From Flavobacterium aestivum (lineage in GTDB: Bacteria; Bacteroidota; Bacteroidia; Flavobacteriales; Flavobacteriaceae): DNA of 64,000 bases. Below, in pieces: positions 50,604 to 59,700 of this stretch. Every line of letters starts with the position of its first letter. Positions within the stretch are counted from its first letter, which is position 1. The stretch covers positions 1,116,001 to 1,180,000 of the forward strand of contig NZ_CP113977.2 of assembly GCF_026870175.2 (NCBI RefSeq). Direction: 5' to 3'. The notes beneath the pieces are model-generated. The model was not told the origin of the DNA. It did not search any database and worked only from the letters and a program-made list of their open reading frames with translations. The translations under genes and the position numbers were made by a program.

Positions 50604-51941
50604 TTATTTAGTGATGATTTTTTCTAGACTCGCTTTTTTGTTAATGATGTTAACCATAGTCTGTAAGTATTTTTGTTGGGCACTATACAATTGACGTTGT
50701 GCATCATTGAAATCAAAACTTGTTGAGAGTCCTTCTGTGAATTTAATTTGTTGTTTTTTCTCAATTCTTTCCGCCAGATTCAAATTGCTTTTTGCCGTTT
50801 CGTAATCAGCAATACTGTATTCGTATTCGCTTTTTGCAGTAGCATATTGCAATTTCAATTTTTGTTCGGTTTCGTTTAACAACGTTTTTGCTTGGTCTAA
50901 AGCAATTTTTGCCTGCTGTGTTCTGGAACTTCTGGCCAAACTGCTAAATATGGGAACATTTAGACTTACCCCAATATTCGAATAATTGAACCAGTTTTGG
51001 TGTTCCGTAAAAAATTGAAATTCATCCTTAAAGGCTGTGTACCCAAAATTGAAATTTGCTGACAGTGATGGTAATGCTTTACTTCTTTGAAGTTTGTATT
51101 CTAATGTTCTTTGCTCTTCAAAATTGGTTGCTATTTGATAGTTGATATTACTGTTCACATCAAACTCTGTTTTTGAAATGGATAGATCCATATTTTGAAT
51201 GGTCAGAGCATCTAATTTGTCGGTTAATGTGATTTGATCATTAATGTCGATACCTAAATTTATTTTTAGCATTTTATAGGTGATATCCAATAAACGCTTG
51301 TTGTAGTTTAAGGTACTTTCTAATGAGGCCAATGTGATTTCCAGTTGTTCTACACTTTCTTCTTCGATTAAACCATTTTTGTAAATAGCTTTGGTGTCGT
51401 TTAGTGTTTTTTGTAAGGAAGCAATATTTTTTTCTAGAATATCTATGTTTTCATTGGCCAATAAAACATTGCCGTATGAGTTGATAACCATTTCCTTGAT
51501 TTCTATATCCGTTCTTTTTTTGGCGTTTTGATAATAGGCTAAATAGGTTTTTGAAGCCTGAAGGGCAACTATGTATGAACCGTCAAAAATAAGTTGGCTT
51601 ATAGTGGAGCGAGCAACCATATTGTATTTGGTTCCAAAGGCCACTTCTATGTATTCTCCAGGATTTCCTCCAGCAAATTCTGCTGGTACTACCGATTTTT
51701 GTAAAACGAAATTGTCGGTAAAATCTACACCAGCATTAATCTGCGGCAATCCCATTGCGGTAGTTTCCCATTTTTTTTCTTTAGCAGATTCGATATCACG
51801 ACCAGAATTGATAGCCGAGTAATTGTTTTCGAGCGCATGGTCTATGGCTTGCTGTAATGAAAAAGAGTAACTCTTATTCGAATCTTGAGCATTAATGCTC
51901 AAGGTCAAAAGGGTAAGGGTTAGTATGAATGTATTCCTCAT
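50604..51941 (-). CDS. TolC-family outer-membrane efflux protein (operon 1)
   Basis: A 445-residue outer-membrane channel protein. A signal peptide (MRNTFILTLTLLTLSINAQ) is present. Two OEP repeats with long coiled-coil helices form the periplasmic tunnel, for example LLNETEQKLKLQYATAKSEYEYSIADYETAKSNL (two 17-residue parts). The start overlaps the tetR stop by one base, so regulator and channel are translated together. It resembles its counterpart in operon 2 in length (445 residues each) but the two are not close copies. Confidence 0.92.
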   Translation of the reverse strand: MRNTFILTLTLLTLSINAQDSNKSYSFSLQQAIDHALENNYSAINSGRDIESAKEKKWETTAMGLPQINAGVDFTDNFVLQKSVVPAEFAGGNPGEYIEVAFGTKYNMVARSTISQLIFDGSYIVALQASKTYLAYYQNAKKRTDIEIKEMVINSYGNVLLANENIDILEKNIASLQKTLNDTKAIYKNGLIEEESVEQLEITLASLESTLNYNKRLLDITYKMLKINLGIDINDQITLTDKLDALTIQNMDLSISKTEFDVNSNINYQIATNFEEQRTLEYKLQRSKALPSLSANFNFGYTAFKDEFQFFTEHQNWFNYSNIGVSLNVPIFSSLARSSRTQQAKIALDQAKTLLNETEQKLKLQYATAKSEYEYSIADYETAKSNLNLAERIEKKQQIKFTEGLSTSFDFNDAQRQLYSAQQKYLQTMVNIINKKASLEKIITK

Positions 51942-52537
51942 TATATATTGGTTTTAAGTAATTGTTTCTCAAGTTCGGCTATCCCTTCTGGTGTAGCCAT
52001 TGCTCTGGTGTGGTATTCCAAAGCTTGTAATTCTAGTTTTGTTGATTCTCTTTCAGAAATTGTATTTTCCTTGATGCTAAAAATTAAAGAGTAATAAAAT
52101 TTGACGTAGATATCGATATCAAGGTCTTTCCGGTATAAATTCTGATCGATTCCTTTTACTATGTTTTGTTTAAAGCACATACTACATTCATCTACTTCTC
52201 GATTCATTACCTTATCATATATTTCAGGATAATGTTTTTTTAATTGGTATAATGGTGAGGTATCGGTAGCTTGAAACATTTCTTTGAATTTTTTTCGAAT
52301 TTCAAAATTCTCTTCAATCGCGTTGTAATCTTTGGCGACAATGGTGTTTATAACTTCATGAACAGTTCTATGAACCAACTCGGTGCTTTCTTCAATTAGG
52401 ACTTCTTTATTGCAGAAGTATTTGTAAATTGTTTTTTTTGAAATACACATTTCCCCCGCAATATCATCCATAGTAACGCTTTTAAAACCTAGTTTTAAAA
52501 ACAAATCACTTGCTTTGGATACGATTTTATCTTTCAT
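51941..52537 (-). CDS. TetR-family repressor heading efflux operon 1
   Basis: A 198-residue TetR regulator. The helix-turn-helix (TMDDIAGEMCISKKTIYKYFCNKEVLIEE, residues about 22-50) is near-identical to that of the regulator at 62455-63054, and the C-terminal segments (NFEIRKKFKEMFQATDTSP and LEYHTRAMATPEGI) are also shared. The two are clear paralogs. It is the first gene of its operon and probably represses it until a pump substrate binds the C-terminal domain. The matching 28-bp inverted repeats lie at 52588 and 52724. Confidence 0.93.
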   Translation of the reverse strand: MKDKIVSKASDLFLKLGFKSVTMDDIAGEMCISKKTIYKYFCNKEVLIEESTELVHRTVHEVINTIVAKDYNAIEENFEIRKKFKEMFQATDTSPLYQLKKHYPEIYDKVMNREVDECSMCFKQNIVKGIDQNLYRKDLDIDIYVKFYYSLIFSIKENTISERESTKLELQALEYHTRAMATPEGIAELEKQLLKTNI

Positions 52538-52587
52538 TTTGTGTTGTAAATTATTGTTAATTAATTGTATTGTTGTAAAAGTAATAA

Positions 52588-52615
52588 GGAAACTGAAAAC
52601 TCTGAAATCTTTTCC
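52588..52615 (-). promoter_or_regulatory. Degenerate copy of the TetR operator, proximal
   Basis: GGAAACTGA and ATCTTTTCC at the two ends of a 28-base interval match the spacing of the other two operators, but only five base pairs are symmetric. The sequence around it (CCTTATTA) is also shared with the copy at 52724, so the promoter unit looks duplicated. Confidence 0.5.
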
Positions 52616-52709
52616 ATTGTTTTTAGGTAAATTCTAAATTAAGAAAAAACTGAGCATTGGCTCTTCTTACATTTTTTTACGATTCCTACTTTTTGTAATA
52701 TTTTTATAG

Positions 52710-52751
52710 TGCAAATATAATAAGGAAACGTTAAAAACAAAACGGGTTTCC
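52710..52751 (-). promoter_or_regulatory. TetR operator and promoter of efflux operon 1
   Basis: GGAAAC (52724-52729) and GTTTCC (52746-52751) bound a 28-base interval. On the minus strand a TATATTTG -7 box follows (52712-52719) and a TTTG lies 18 bases upstream of it. The operator would overlap the -33 region and spacer, an arrangement suited to repression. Confidence 0.65.
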
Positions 52752-52822
52752 TGTGTATTTTTTTAGATTGTGTTTAAAATTAAGTAATTAGCTTTTTTTA
52801 AGTAATAAATTATACTTAATCG

Positions 52823-52862
52823 TAAAAAAAGAGCTCCCAAAATATTTGAAAGCTCTTTTTTG
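52823..52862 (-). terminator. Terminator downstream of the monooxygenase gene
   Basis: The arms AAAAAAAGAGCT and AGCTCTTTTTT with a CCAAAATATTTGA-type tip give a stem flanked by A and T runs. It lies 230 bases beyond the monooxygenase stop, before the tetR promoter. Confidence 0.7.
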
Positions 52863-53090
52863 TTATTTTTTGCTTTTTTAGAAAGCTATCAAATTCTGTT
52901 GTATTCTAAAATAATTCTTTTTTTTACTCTGGAAAAAGTTTTTTAGAATCTTGAGTAGTTTTGATTGTTTAATGATATTCACTTTTTTGGGAAACTTTGA
53001 GGAGCGGGTGATCCTTGCATAAGATAGTGTGAGAGGTGCGTTCTGTTAGTTTCTGATGGAGTAGTGTATTTGAATACTCATTGATGTTTT

Positions 53091-54326
53091 TTATCCCTCT
53101 GCCATACTTGCTTTTCCATATAAACTTTCTCCAGCTTTTTGCGAATCAAGAATTGTATTTCTGCTATTTGACCGCATCTTTTCCTCATAGTCTGCAATTG
53201 CAGACAATAAATCCATTTCTCCCAAATTTACTTTCGATAAATTTTCTGTGAGTATTGATGCATCGTATAATGCTGAATTTGCACCGGCACCACCCGCAGG
53301 ACTCATTGCGTGTATAGCATCTCCCAAGGCGGTTATTTTAGTACTAACCCAAGATTCTTTTGGGAATGATGTTTTTACTGCAGTAATGGTAAGTGTTGAT
53401 CGGTCTACTAGCTGAAATAATGATTTAAGTGAAGTGTGCCAAGAATGGGTCATCTCTTGAACAAGTGAGAAAATTTTATCTTGTCCCATTTGCAAGCTTT
53501 CATCTTTACTTAATCCCAATCGTTCTCTATTGCCTATAAAGGCCCAATAAATATAATCATTCATATGGCTTAATTCTGCATTGACTTTAGATTGGTTTGC
53601 TATGTTTAAAAGAGAATCTTTGAATTGCATAGTATCAACAATTAGGGAAATTTCTTTGTCAAAAATGACCGAAGTGCGACTTTGTAGTATTTCTGCAATT
53701 TGTTTTTTTGCTTCGAAGCTGTAAAATGTCTTGCCATATACATTTACGTTTCCAGTGTCAGTAAGGTTGTTTTGAGGAAATCGTAAGGCACATAATTTTG
53801 AATTAATTCCATCTGCAGCTACGACAATGTCTGCTTCATAACAAGTGCCATCATTAAAACGAAGCATTGTTTTTCCATTAGATAACTCTTCATAATTTAT
53901 AAATTCTTTATTAAAATGAATTTGTTTATCAAGACCGGCTAACAATACTTCTCGCATTGTAATTCTATTTGCCCTTAAATCGGGAATCTCTTCTATTTCG
54001 GCATATTCTAACCAAGAATTTATATGTTCATTTGTGAATGATTCTAGTTGAGTGTTTAAAGTGTTAACCGTAATATAAGGTATAGCACAACTATCTTTAA
54101 ACAATTGGTAGTGATCTTCTGAAAGGCAAACAGAAAGTGCTTTCTGTCCCATTTCATCGATTCTGATGCGGAAGCCTTGCGGTCTACTATTAGGAGATAT
54201 ATCTTTCTCAAAGACTTGAAAAGCGATATTGTTTTTCTTAAGTCCTTGTGCTAAACAAAGACCTCCTATACCTGCCCCGATAATGGCAACTTGGATTTGA
54301 CGCTGTTTTTTTATTTTTCTGTTCAT
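53091..54326 (-). CDS. FAD-dependent monooxygenase (PHBH fold)
   Basis: A 411-residue flavoprotein that would hydroxylate an aromatic or other substrate with NAD(P)H and oxygen. The Rossmann FAD motif IGAGIGGLCLAQGL lies near residue 16 of the chosen start. The DG motif is VVAADGINSKL, and the second FAD motif is TALGDAIHAMSPAGGAGANSAL. I chose the ATG at 54326 (MNRKIKKQRQ). An upstream ATG at 54371 adds 15 residues unlike the family. It resembles TetX-type drug-inactivating enzymes in layout, but the substrate cannot be read. It follows the AraC gene and is probably under its control. Confidence 0.85.
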   Translation of the reverse strand: MNRKIKKQRQIQVAIIGAGIGGLCLAQGLKKNNIAFQVFEKDISPNSRPQGFRIRIDEMGQKALSVCLSEDHYQLFKDSCAIPYITVNTLNTQLESFTNEHINSWLEYAEIEEIPDLRANRITMREVLLAGLDKQIHFNKEFINYEELSNGKTMLRFNDGTCYEADIVVAADGINSKLCALRFPQNNLTDTGNVNVYGKTFYSFEAKKQIAEILQSRTSVIFDKEISLIVDTMQFKDSLLNIANQSKVNAELSHMNDYIYWAFIGNRERLGLSKDESLQMGQDKIFSLVQEMTHSWHTSLKSLFQLVDRSTLTITAVKTSFPKESWVSTKITALGDAIHAMSPAGGAGANSALYDASILTENLSKVNLGEMDLLSAIADYEEKMRSNSRNTILDSQKAGESLYGKASMAEG

Positions 54327-54403
54327 TGTAAATGTTTTATGATGTTGCAAATCTCCATCATAAAACAACATTGAATATTATCCAAATCACAGGAATGATT
54401 GGA

Positions 54404-55258
54404 CTATATGCGGGATTGTTTTCTAAATTCTAAGGCTGACATTCCAACAAGATTACTAAAAAGGCGTGAAAAGTATGTAGCATCTTCATAGCCTAGTGCA
54501 TATGCAATTTCTTTTACGGTGTCATTAGTATAATAAAGCGCTCGTTTGGCTTCAATAATAATTTGTTGCTGGATCCAATAACTTACTGGAAATCCTGTTA
54601 CTTGTTTTGAAGATTCATTAAGATAGGAAGACGATATGTGAAGTAGTTTAGCATAATCTGATGGACTTTTTATGGTCACATAAGATTTCAAAAGCAATTT
54701 TTTAAACTCGCGAACTATTGCCAAAGGACGAGATGTTAGTATGTTTTTTTCTTCTATATCATGGTAACCCGATGCAAATATGCCGACACATGAATCTACT
54801 AATCCTTTAATAATAGTTTGGGAGAAAAAAACATTGTTTTTATTTTCGATTAAATCATTTAGTAGCTCAAAATTTCTACTGAGAATTGACGATATTTCTT
54901 TTTCTAAAGACAAAGCTTTATTTTGTAAAATAAGCTCTTCAAAAAAAGGCAAATAAAATTCATTTATAAATGCACCATCTAAAGAAATCGACCAAGCATA
55001 AGAATCAATAGCCGAAACGCCATAATGTACCTGGCCTGGTAAAATACACAGGATATCCATCGCTTTCAAATCAATCGTAATAAAGTCGACGATAACACTA
55101 CTTGTCCCTTTTTCTTGAAAGTATAGCAAATAATGATCGTCTCGATGTGGCTTTTTTTGATGAATTTTTGTCGAGTCAACATTAACAAAGCGTTTTACTT
55201 CGATTGCGATTTTGCTGTCTTTGTGAATAGAATGTATCGGTATTTTTTCTTGTATCAT
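54404..55258 (-). CDS. AraC-family transcriptional regulator
   Basis: A 284-residue regulator. The N-terminal cupin-like domain (about 20-150, with GQVHYGVSAID) would bind the effector. The C-terminal AraC domain (about 185-284) has two helix-turn-helices, SPSDYAKLLHISSSYLNESSK and VKEIAYALGYEDATYFSRLF. It precedes the FAD monooxygenase gene by 77 bases in the same direction, so activation of that gene in response to a toxic compound is the likely role. Confidence 0.9.
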   Translation of the reverse strand: MIQEKIPIHSIHKDSKIAIEVKRFVNVDSTKIHQKKPHRDDHYLLYFQEKGTSSVIVDFITIDLKAMDILCILPGQVHYGVSAIDSYAWSISLDGAFINEFYLPFFEELILQNKALSLEKEISSILSRNFELLNDLIENKNNVFFSQTIIKGLVDSCVGIFASGYHDIEEKNILTSRPLAIVREFKKLLLKSYVTIKSPSDYAKLLHISSSYLNESSKQVTGFPVSYWIQQQIIIEAKRALYYTNDTVKEIAYALGYEDATYFSRLFSNLVGMSALEFRKQSRI

Positions 55259-55368
55259 TTCACTTTTCAGCAGTTGTTTTACAACTTACCCATAGTTAGT
55301 TTATATAGGAAACAATCTTTTGCTTACCAACTCATTTTGTTTTTACATTGCTTTGTTAGCCTATTGCA

Positions 55369-55438
55369 TTTCAAATATACCCATTCTATTCCTACAAAAA
55401 AACAAGAAACCACCAAAAATCAGATTTCCGGTGGTTTC
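55369..55438. repeat. Duplicated terminator sequence, copy 2
   Basis: This copy matches 45661-45728 over about 70 bases (ATTCTATTCCTAC, A7C and the ACCACC...GGTGGT hairpin). Here it lies downstream of the short-chain dehydrogenase gene on the minus strand and serves as its terminator. Confidence 0.8.
55405..55438 (-). terminator. Terminator of the dehydrogenase-like gene
   Basis: Arms AAACCACC and GGTGGTTT enclose an AAAAATCAGATTTCC tip, with minus-strand T-run TTTTTTTGTAGG. It lies 86 bases past the stop of the dehydrogenase-like gene. Confidence 0.75.
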
Positions 55439-55523
55439 TTTATCAAAATTAGATTTAGATATTAGATCCTGCTAGTTGGGGCAATTATTTCATTAAGATA
55501 CTAATTAGGTTTAATGAAAAATT

Positions 55524-56120
55524 TTACCAAACTTTGTACGTTTGTCCAGTTTGTGCACCTAATATGCTTTTTTTGTAAGCACTAGCTACAGCCTCCATGC
55601 CGACTGGTATTGTGCCAAGAAAAAACGGAAAATACTCTGGCGAATCTGCAACTACTGTAGGAGATACCGAATTAATGCGAACAGCATTTTTTAATTCAAT
55701 AGCGGCACCTCTGACAAAGCCATCAATTGCCGCATTAATACTACTTAGTGAAGCCGTTTGTAATACAGGGTCATGAGATAGACTACCCGATGTTAAGGTA
55801 AATGAACCTGAAGGGTTAATGTAATGTTGACCGATAAGCACTAGGTTTACTTGCCCCATCAATTTACTATCAACCGTTTTGCGAAAATCGGAGTCTGTCA
55901 TTGTTTGTAAGCTTCCTATATGGCCAGTACCGGCAACGCTTATCAAAGCGTCGAAAGAGCCAATGCTTTCGAACATTTTTTTAATCGAATCTACATTGCC
56001 AATATCAACTTTAAGATCTCCGCTTTTTGAGCCTACTTTAATAAGTTCATGTTCTGTATTGAGCATGTCTACTACATGTTTACCTATAGTGCCAGTAGCA
56101 CCAATAATAATAATTTTCAT
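55524..56120 (-). CDS. Short-chain dehydrogenase-like protein without the usual YxxxK pair
   Basis: A 198-residue Rossmann protein. The nucleotide motif IIGATGTIGKHV is at the start. The SDR segment LISVAGTGHIG fits the NNAG-type position. After a TSGSL-containing strand the catalytic Tyr and Lys are expected, but SSINAAIDGFVRGA is found instead. A close group of short SDR-like proteins shares this gap, so it may bind NADP(H) without classical catalysis, or use another residue. It is divergent from hxlR, which likely controls it. The final segment (RINSVSPTVV) is as in SDRs. Confidence 0.8.
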   Translation of the reverse strand: MKIIIIGATGTIGKHVVDMLNTEHELIKVGSKSGDLKVDIGNVDSIKKMFESIGSFDALISVAGTGHIGSLQTMTDSDFRKTVDSKLMGQVNLVLIGQHYINPSGSFTLTSGSLSHDPVLQTASLSSINAAIDGFVRGAAIELKNAVRINSVSPTVVADSPEYFPFFLGTIPVGMEAVASAYKKSILGAQTGQTYKVW

Positions 56121-56137
56121 TTTTTAAAATTTAATTG

Positions 56138-56214
56138 TTTGTCAAAACTATGGCAATACTTTACATTTGTCAAGTAGTTACCTTTTTGTCTAGTATTGAC
56201 AATTTTGTCTAAAT
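56138..56214. promoter_or_regulatory. Divergent promoters and TTGTCAA operators between SDR and hxlR genes
   Basis: For hxlR, TTTG (56138-56141) and TACATTTG (56162-56169) are spaced 20 bases. For the SDR gene on the minus strand, TTG lies 20 bases from TAGTTTTG (about 56144-56151). Three TTGTCAA / TTGACAA motifs (near 56138, 56168 and 56194) overlap or flank these boxes and are likely HxlR sites. Confidence 0.7.
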
Positions 56215-56229
56215 TTTATTGAATACGCC

Positions 56230-56583
56230 ATGGAGGAAGAAAAAAAAATAAAAAAATATTATCAGGCAACAGATTGCCCTATTACTGTTACGGTAGATAT
56301 TATAGGAGGTAAATGGAAACCTGTAATTATCTGGTTGCTGCTGAAAGAAAAAACATTGAGATTTGGAGAAATTACCAAATTAATTCCAGGGATCGCTCTA
56401 AAAGTTTTATCACGTTCTTTAAAAGAACTGGAATCAGACGGGATATTAATTCGTAAAGCTTATCCAGAGGTTCCGCCTAGAGTTGAGTATTCATTATCTG
56501 CAAAAGGAGAATCGCTTAAGCAAATAATAGATTTACTATCCATTTGGAGTATAGAAAATGTAGTAGTTGAACAACAAGTTTAA
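56230..56583 (+). CDS. HxlR-family transcriptional regulator
   Basis: A 117-residue winged-helix regulator. The family opening is complete: CPITVTVDIIGGKWKPVIIWLLL, then FGEITKLIPGIALKVLSRSLKELESDGIL and RVEYSLSAKGESL. The single Cys before PIT (C16) is the residue that senses electrophiles or disulfide stress in related proteins such as HypR. It is divergent from the SDR-like gene with shared operators in between, the usual HxlR layout. It probably acts as a repressor or activator of that neighbour under oxidative or aldehyde stress. Confidence 0.92.
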   Translation: MEEEKKIKKYYQATDCPITVTVDIIGGKWKPVIIWLLLKEKTLRFGEITKLIPGIALKVLSRSLKELESDGILIRKAYPEVPPRVEYSLSAKGESLKQIIDLLSIWSIENVVVEQQV

Positions 56584-56698
56584 TTAGGCTTGGTTTGCAT
56601 AATAGGATAAAAGCCTCCTGACTTTTCCCGAAAGCCTCATTGTTAATCAATAAACAACAATAACTCATCTCTTGTAGTTTGAGTTAAAAACACTCAAT

Positions 56699-56738
56699 AA
56701 AAAAGGGCTTTCAAACAATGTTGAAAGCCCTTTTTTAG
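56699..56738. terminator. Bidirectional terminator between hxlR and efflux operon 2
   Basis: AAAAAGGGCTTTCAA and TTGAAAGCCCTTTTTT pair over 15 bp with a seven-base loop. It can end both hxlR and, on the minus strand, the second RND operon. Confidence 0.9.
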
Positions 56739-56754
56739 TATTACTATAAACTAT

Positions 56755-59700
56755 TTAAACCGTATGCTTCGGATTAAATCCATCTTCGCTTAATTCTTTG
56801 TGATCATAATCAGCAACCATTTCAGCTTCATAATCCACTTTTTCTCCTTTTGAGAATTTATGAATTATTTTTTCCATGATTTCATAAATTACTGGTACAA
56901 TGATTAAGGTCAAGAATAATGAACTGATCAATCCTCCAATGATTACCCATGCTAAACCATTTTTCCATTCAGCTCCAGCTCCAGACGCTAATGCGATTGG
57001 GAACATACCAAATACCATCGCAATTGTGGTCATCAAGATTGGACGAAGACGTGCATGATTGGCTTGGATTAATGCCGTTCTGATAGATTCACCGGCCGCT
57101 CTTCGCTGGTTGGTATAGTCGACAAGCATGATCGCGTTTTTACAAACCAAACCTATCAACATGATTATTCCTAAAATGGTAAATATATTCAAAGTGTTGT
57201 TTGTTAATGCCAATGCTAATAATGCCCCAATAAACGAAAGTGGTATAGCAAATAATACTACAAACGGGTGAGCAAAACTGTCATATAATCCCACCATTAC
57301 AAGGTAAACCAAGATAATTGCAGCTAATAAAGCAATTCCTAATGTTCCAAAACCTTCGGATTGGTTTTCTTGGTCTCCACCCCAGATATAGTTAACACCT
57401 ACTGGTTTTTTTAATTGCTCTAATTTTGCTTTCCACTGGTTTACGATTGTTCCTGCCGGTACTCCTACGTTTTGACCTTTTACAGTTACAGAGGCAGTCT
57501 TATCTCTACGCTCTAATTGGCTTGGACCAGAACCTTCTTTTACAGTTGCAAATTGTGATAATTTAATTTGTTCGCCTCTGTCGTTTATGAAAATTAAGTT
57601 ACTCACATCGGTAATACTTTTTCTGTCAAAAGCATTGTATTTGATATTGATGTCGTATTCATATTCTCCAGCTCTAAAACGACCATCAGTGTTTCCGCTG
57701 TAAGCAGTTTGCATGGTCATACCCACTGTTTGTAAGCTCAAACCAAGAGAGGCCATCTTGTCTCTATCTACCTGAACATTGATTTCAGGGTTTCCGTCTT
57801 CTACAGATAATTTAATTTCTGTTGCCCCCGGAATGGTGCGCAATTGAGCTTCTGCTTGTTTAGCAAATGCCATGGCACTTTCTAAATTTGATCCGGTTAC
57901 AATTAATCCCAAAGTAGCATCCTGCGCAGTTCCAAGAATACCAACCGGAACGGTTTTTACTTTGGCTCCAACTAATACTTTCTCGAGCTTACGTTTTATT
58001 TTTGCAGCATATACAGAGGCGTCGTCAGTACGGTCTTTTTGTTCAATCATTTGTACATCAATCTCCGCTTTGTAAGCAGTCGCTTGAGATGATCCTAATC
58101 CTTCACTGGTTTGACCAACGGTAGTAATTAGACTTTTTACATATTTCTCTGTTTTCAAAAAGGCTTCTGCTTTTTGAGTCATAAAGTTACTTTCTTCTAA
58201 TGAAGCGTCTTTTGGTAATTCTATTTGTACCAAGAATTCTCCACTATCCGATGCAGCAAAAAACTCCCCACCAATAAACCCAGCCGGGATAAGCGCTATC
58301 GAACTAAAAAATATAAATAGAACAACGGCCAAGGTCGTTTTGTAATGATCAAGACACCAAGTTAGCAATCCAGAAACCCAGTCGATAAAACGAGTTAAAT
58401 AGTTCTCGAATCCAAGTATAATTCTTTCGAAGAAATTTTTACCCTCGATATGTTCCAATTTTCCAAAACGAGAAGATAACCATGGAATGATGGTAAACGA
58501 AGCCAACAATGAAAATAATGTTGAAATAATTACAGTAACACAGAATTGGGTGATAATATTAGATACCAATCCAGAACTCATAGCAATTGGCAAAAACACT
58601 ACCACAATTACCAATGTGATTGAGGTTACGGTTCCTCCAATTTCGGCTGTACCGTCATAGGCAGCACGGATTCGGCTTTTACCCATCTCCATATGTCGAT
58701 AAATGTTTTCCAATACCACAATCGCGTCATCGACAAGGATACCAACTACAAGAGAAAGTCCCAATAAACTCATTAAATTCAGGGTATAACCCAATAAGTA
58801 AATTCCAATAAAAGTAGAAATCAACGATGCTGGTATAGATACCATTACAATCAAGGAGTTTCTAATACTATGAAGGAAGAACAACATTACAAATGCCACC
58901 AAAAATACTGCAATCAATAAGTCATGTACTACTGAGTCTGCTGCTTCAAGTGTGAAAATGGTACTGTCTTTGGCAACATTTAGTTTTAACTCATTGGTTT
59001 TATAATCCGTTTCTAATTTGCTGATTGTTTTTAATAATTGTTCACTTACCGCAACAGCATTCGCATCAGATTGTTTGATGATTTGTAAAATGATAGCACT
59101 TTTTTGATCGATACGAGATATTTTTTCGGCTATTTTTTGGGCATCTTGCACATCGGCAATATCGCCTAAACGAATTTGAATTCCGTTTTTAGAAGAAACG
59201 ATTAAGTTCTTTAATTCGCCAACATTCTTATATTTTCCAGCTAATCTGATTAATATTTTTTGATCACGAGTCTGTATGTTACCTGTTGGGAAGTCAAGAT
59301 TTGATGCTAATATAGTTTGTTGCACTTGCGGAATAGAAAGTCCGTATCCTTGCATTTTTACGGCATCAAGATTTACCTGAATTTCACGTTCTTGTCCTCC
59401 AATGATATTTACTTGTGCCACACCGGTAACACGCGAAAGTACTGGAGCTATTTTTTTGTCTATTAAGTCATAGAATTGGGCTTCATCCATTTTTCCATTG
59501 GCACCAATAGTCATAATTGGTAAATCGCTCAAAGAGAACTTAGTTAGCGAAGGTGTTTTGGCATCATCAGGCAAATCACTGATGATGGCGTTTATTTTAC
59601 GTTGGGCATCATTCAGGGAAATGTCTACTTTGGCATTAGAAGTCAAAGTAATGGAAACTGTAGAAAGACTCTCGTATGATTTAGAGTCTATTTTTTTGAT

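Larger units (their letters stand above)
52538..53090. other. Regulatory gap of efflux operon 1
   Basis: This 553-base stretch holds the two promoter/operator units for tetR and the terminator at 52823-52862. The rest (52863-53090) is AT-rich with no ORF. Confidence 0.6.

Noticed and set aside
55133..55465. Plus-strand open frame of 110 codons
   Set aside because: It crosses the duplicated terminator block and is antisense to the AraC start.
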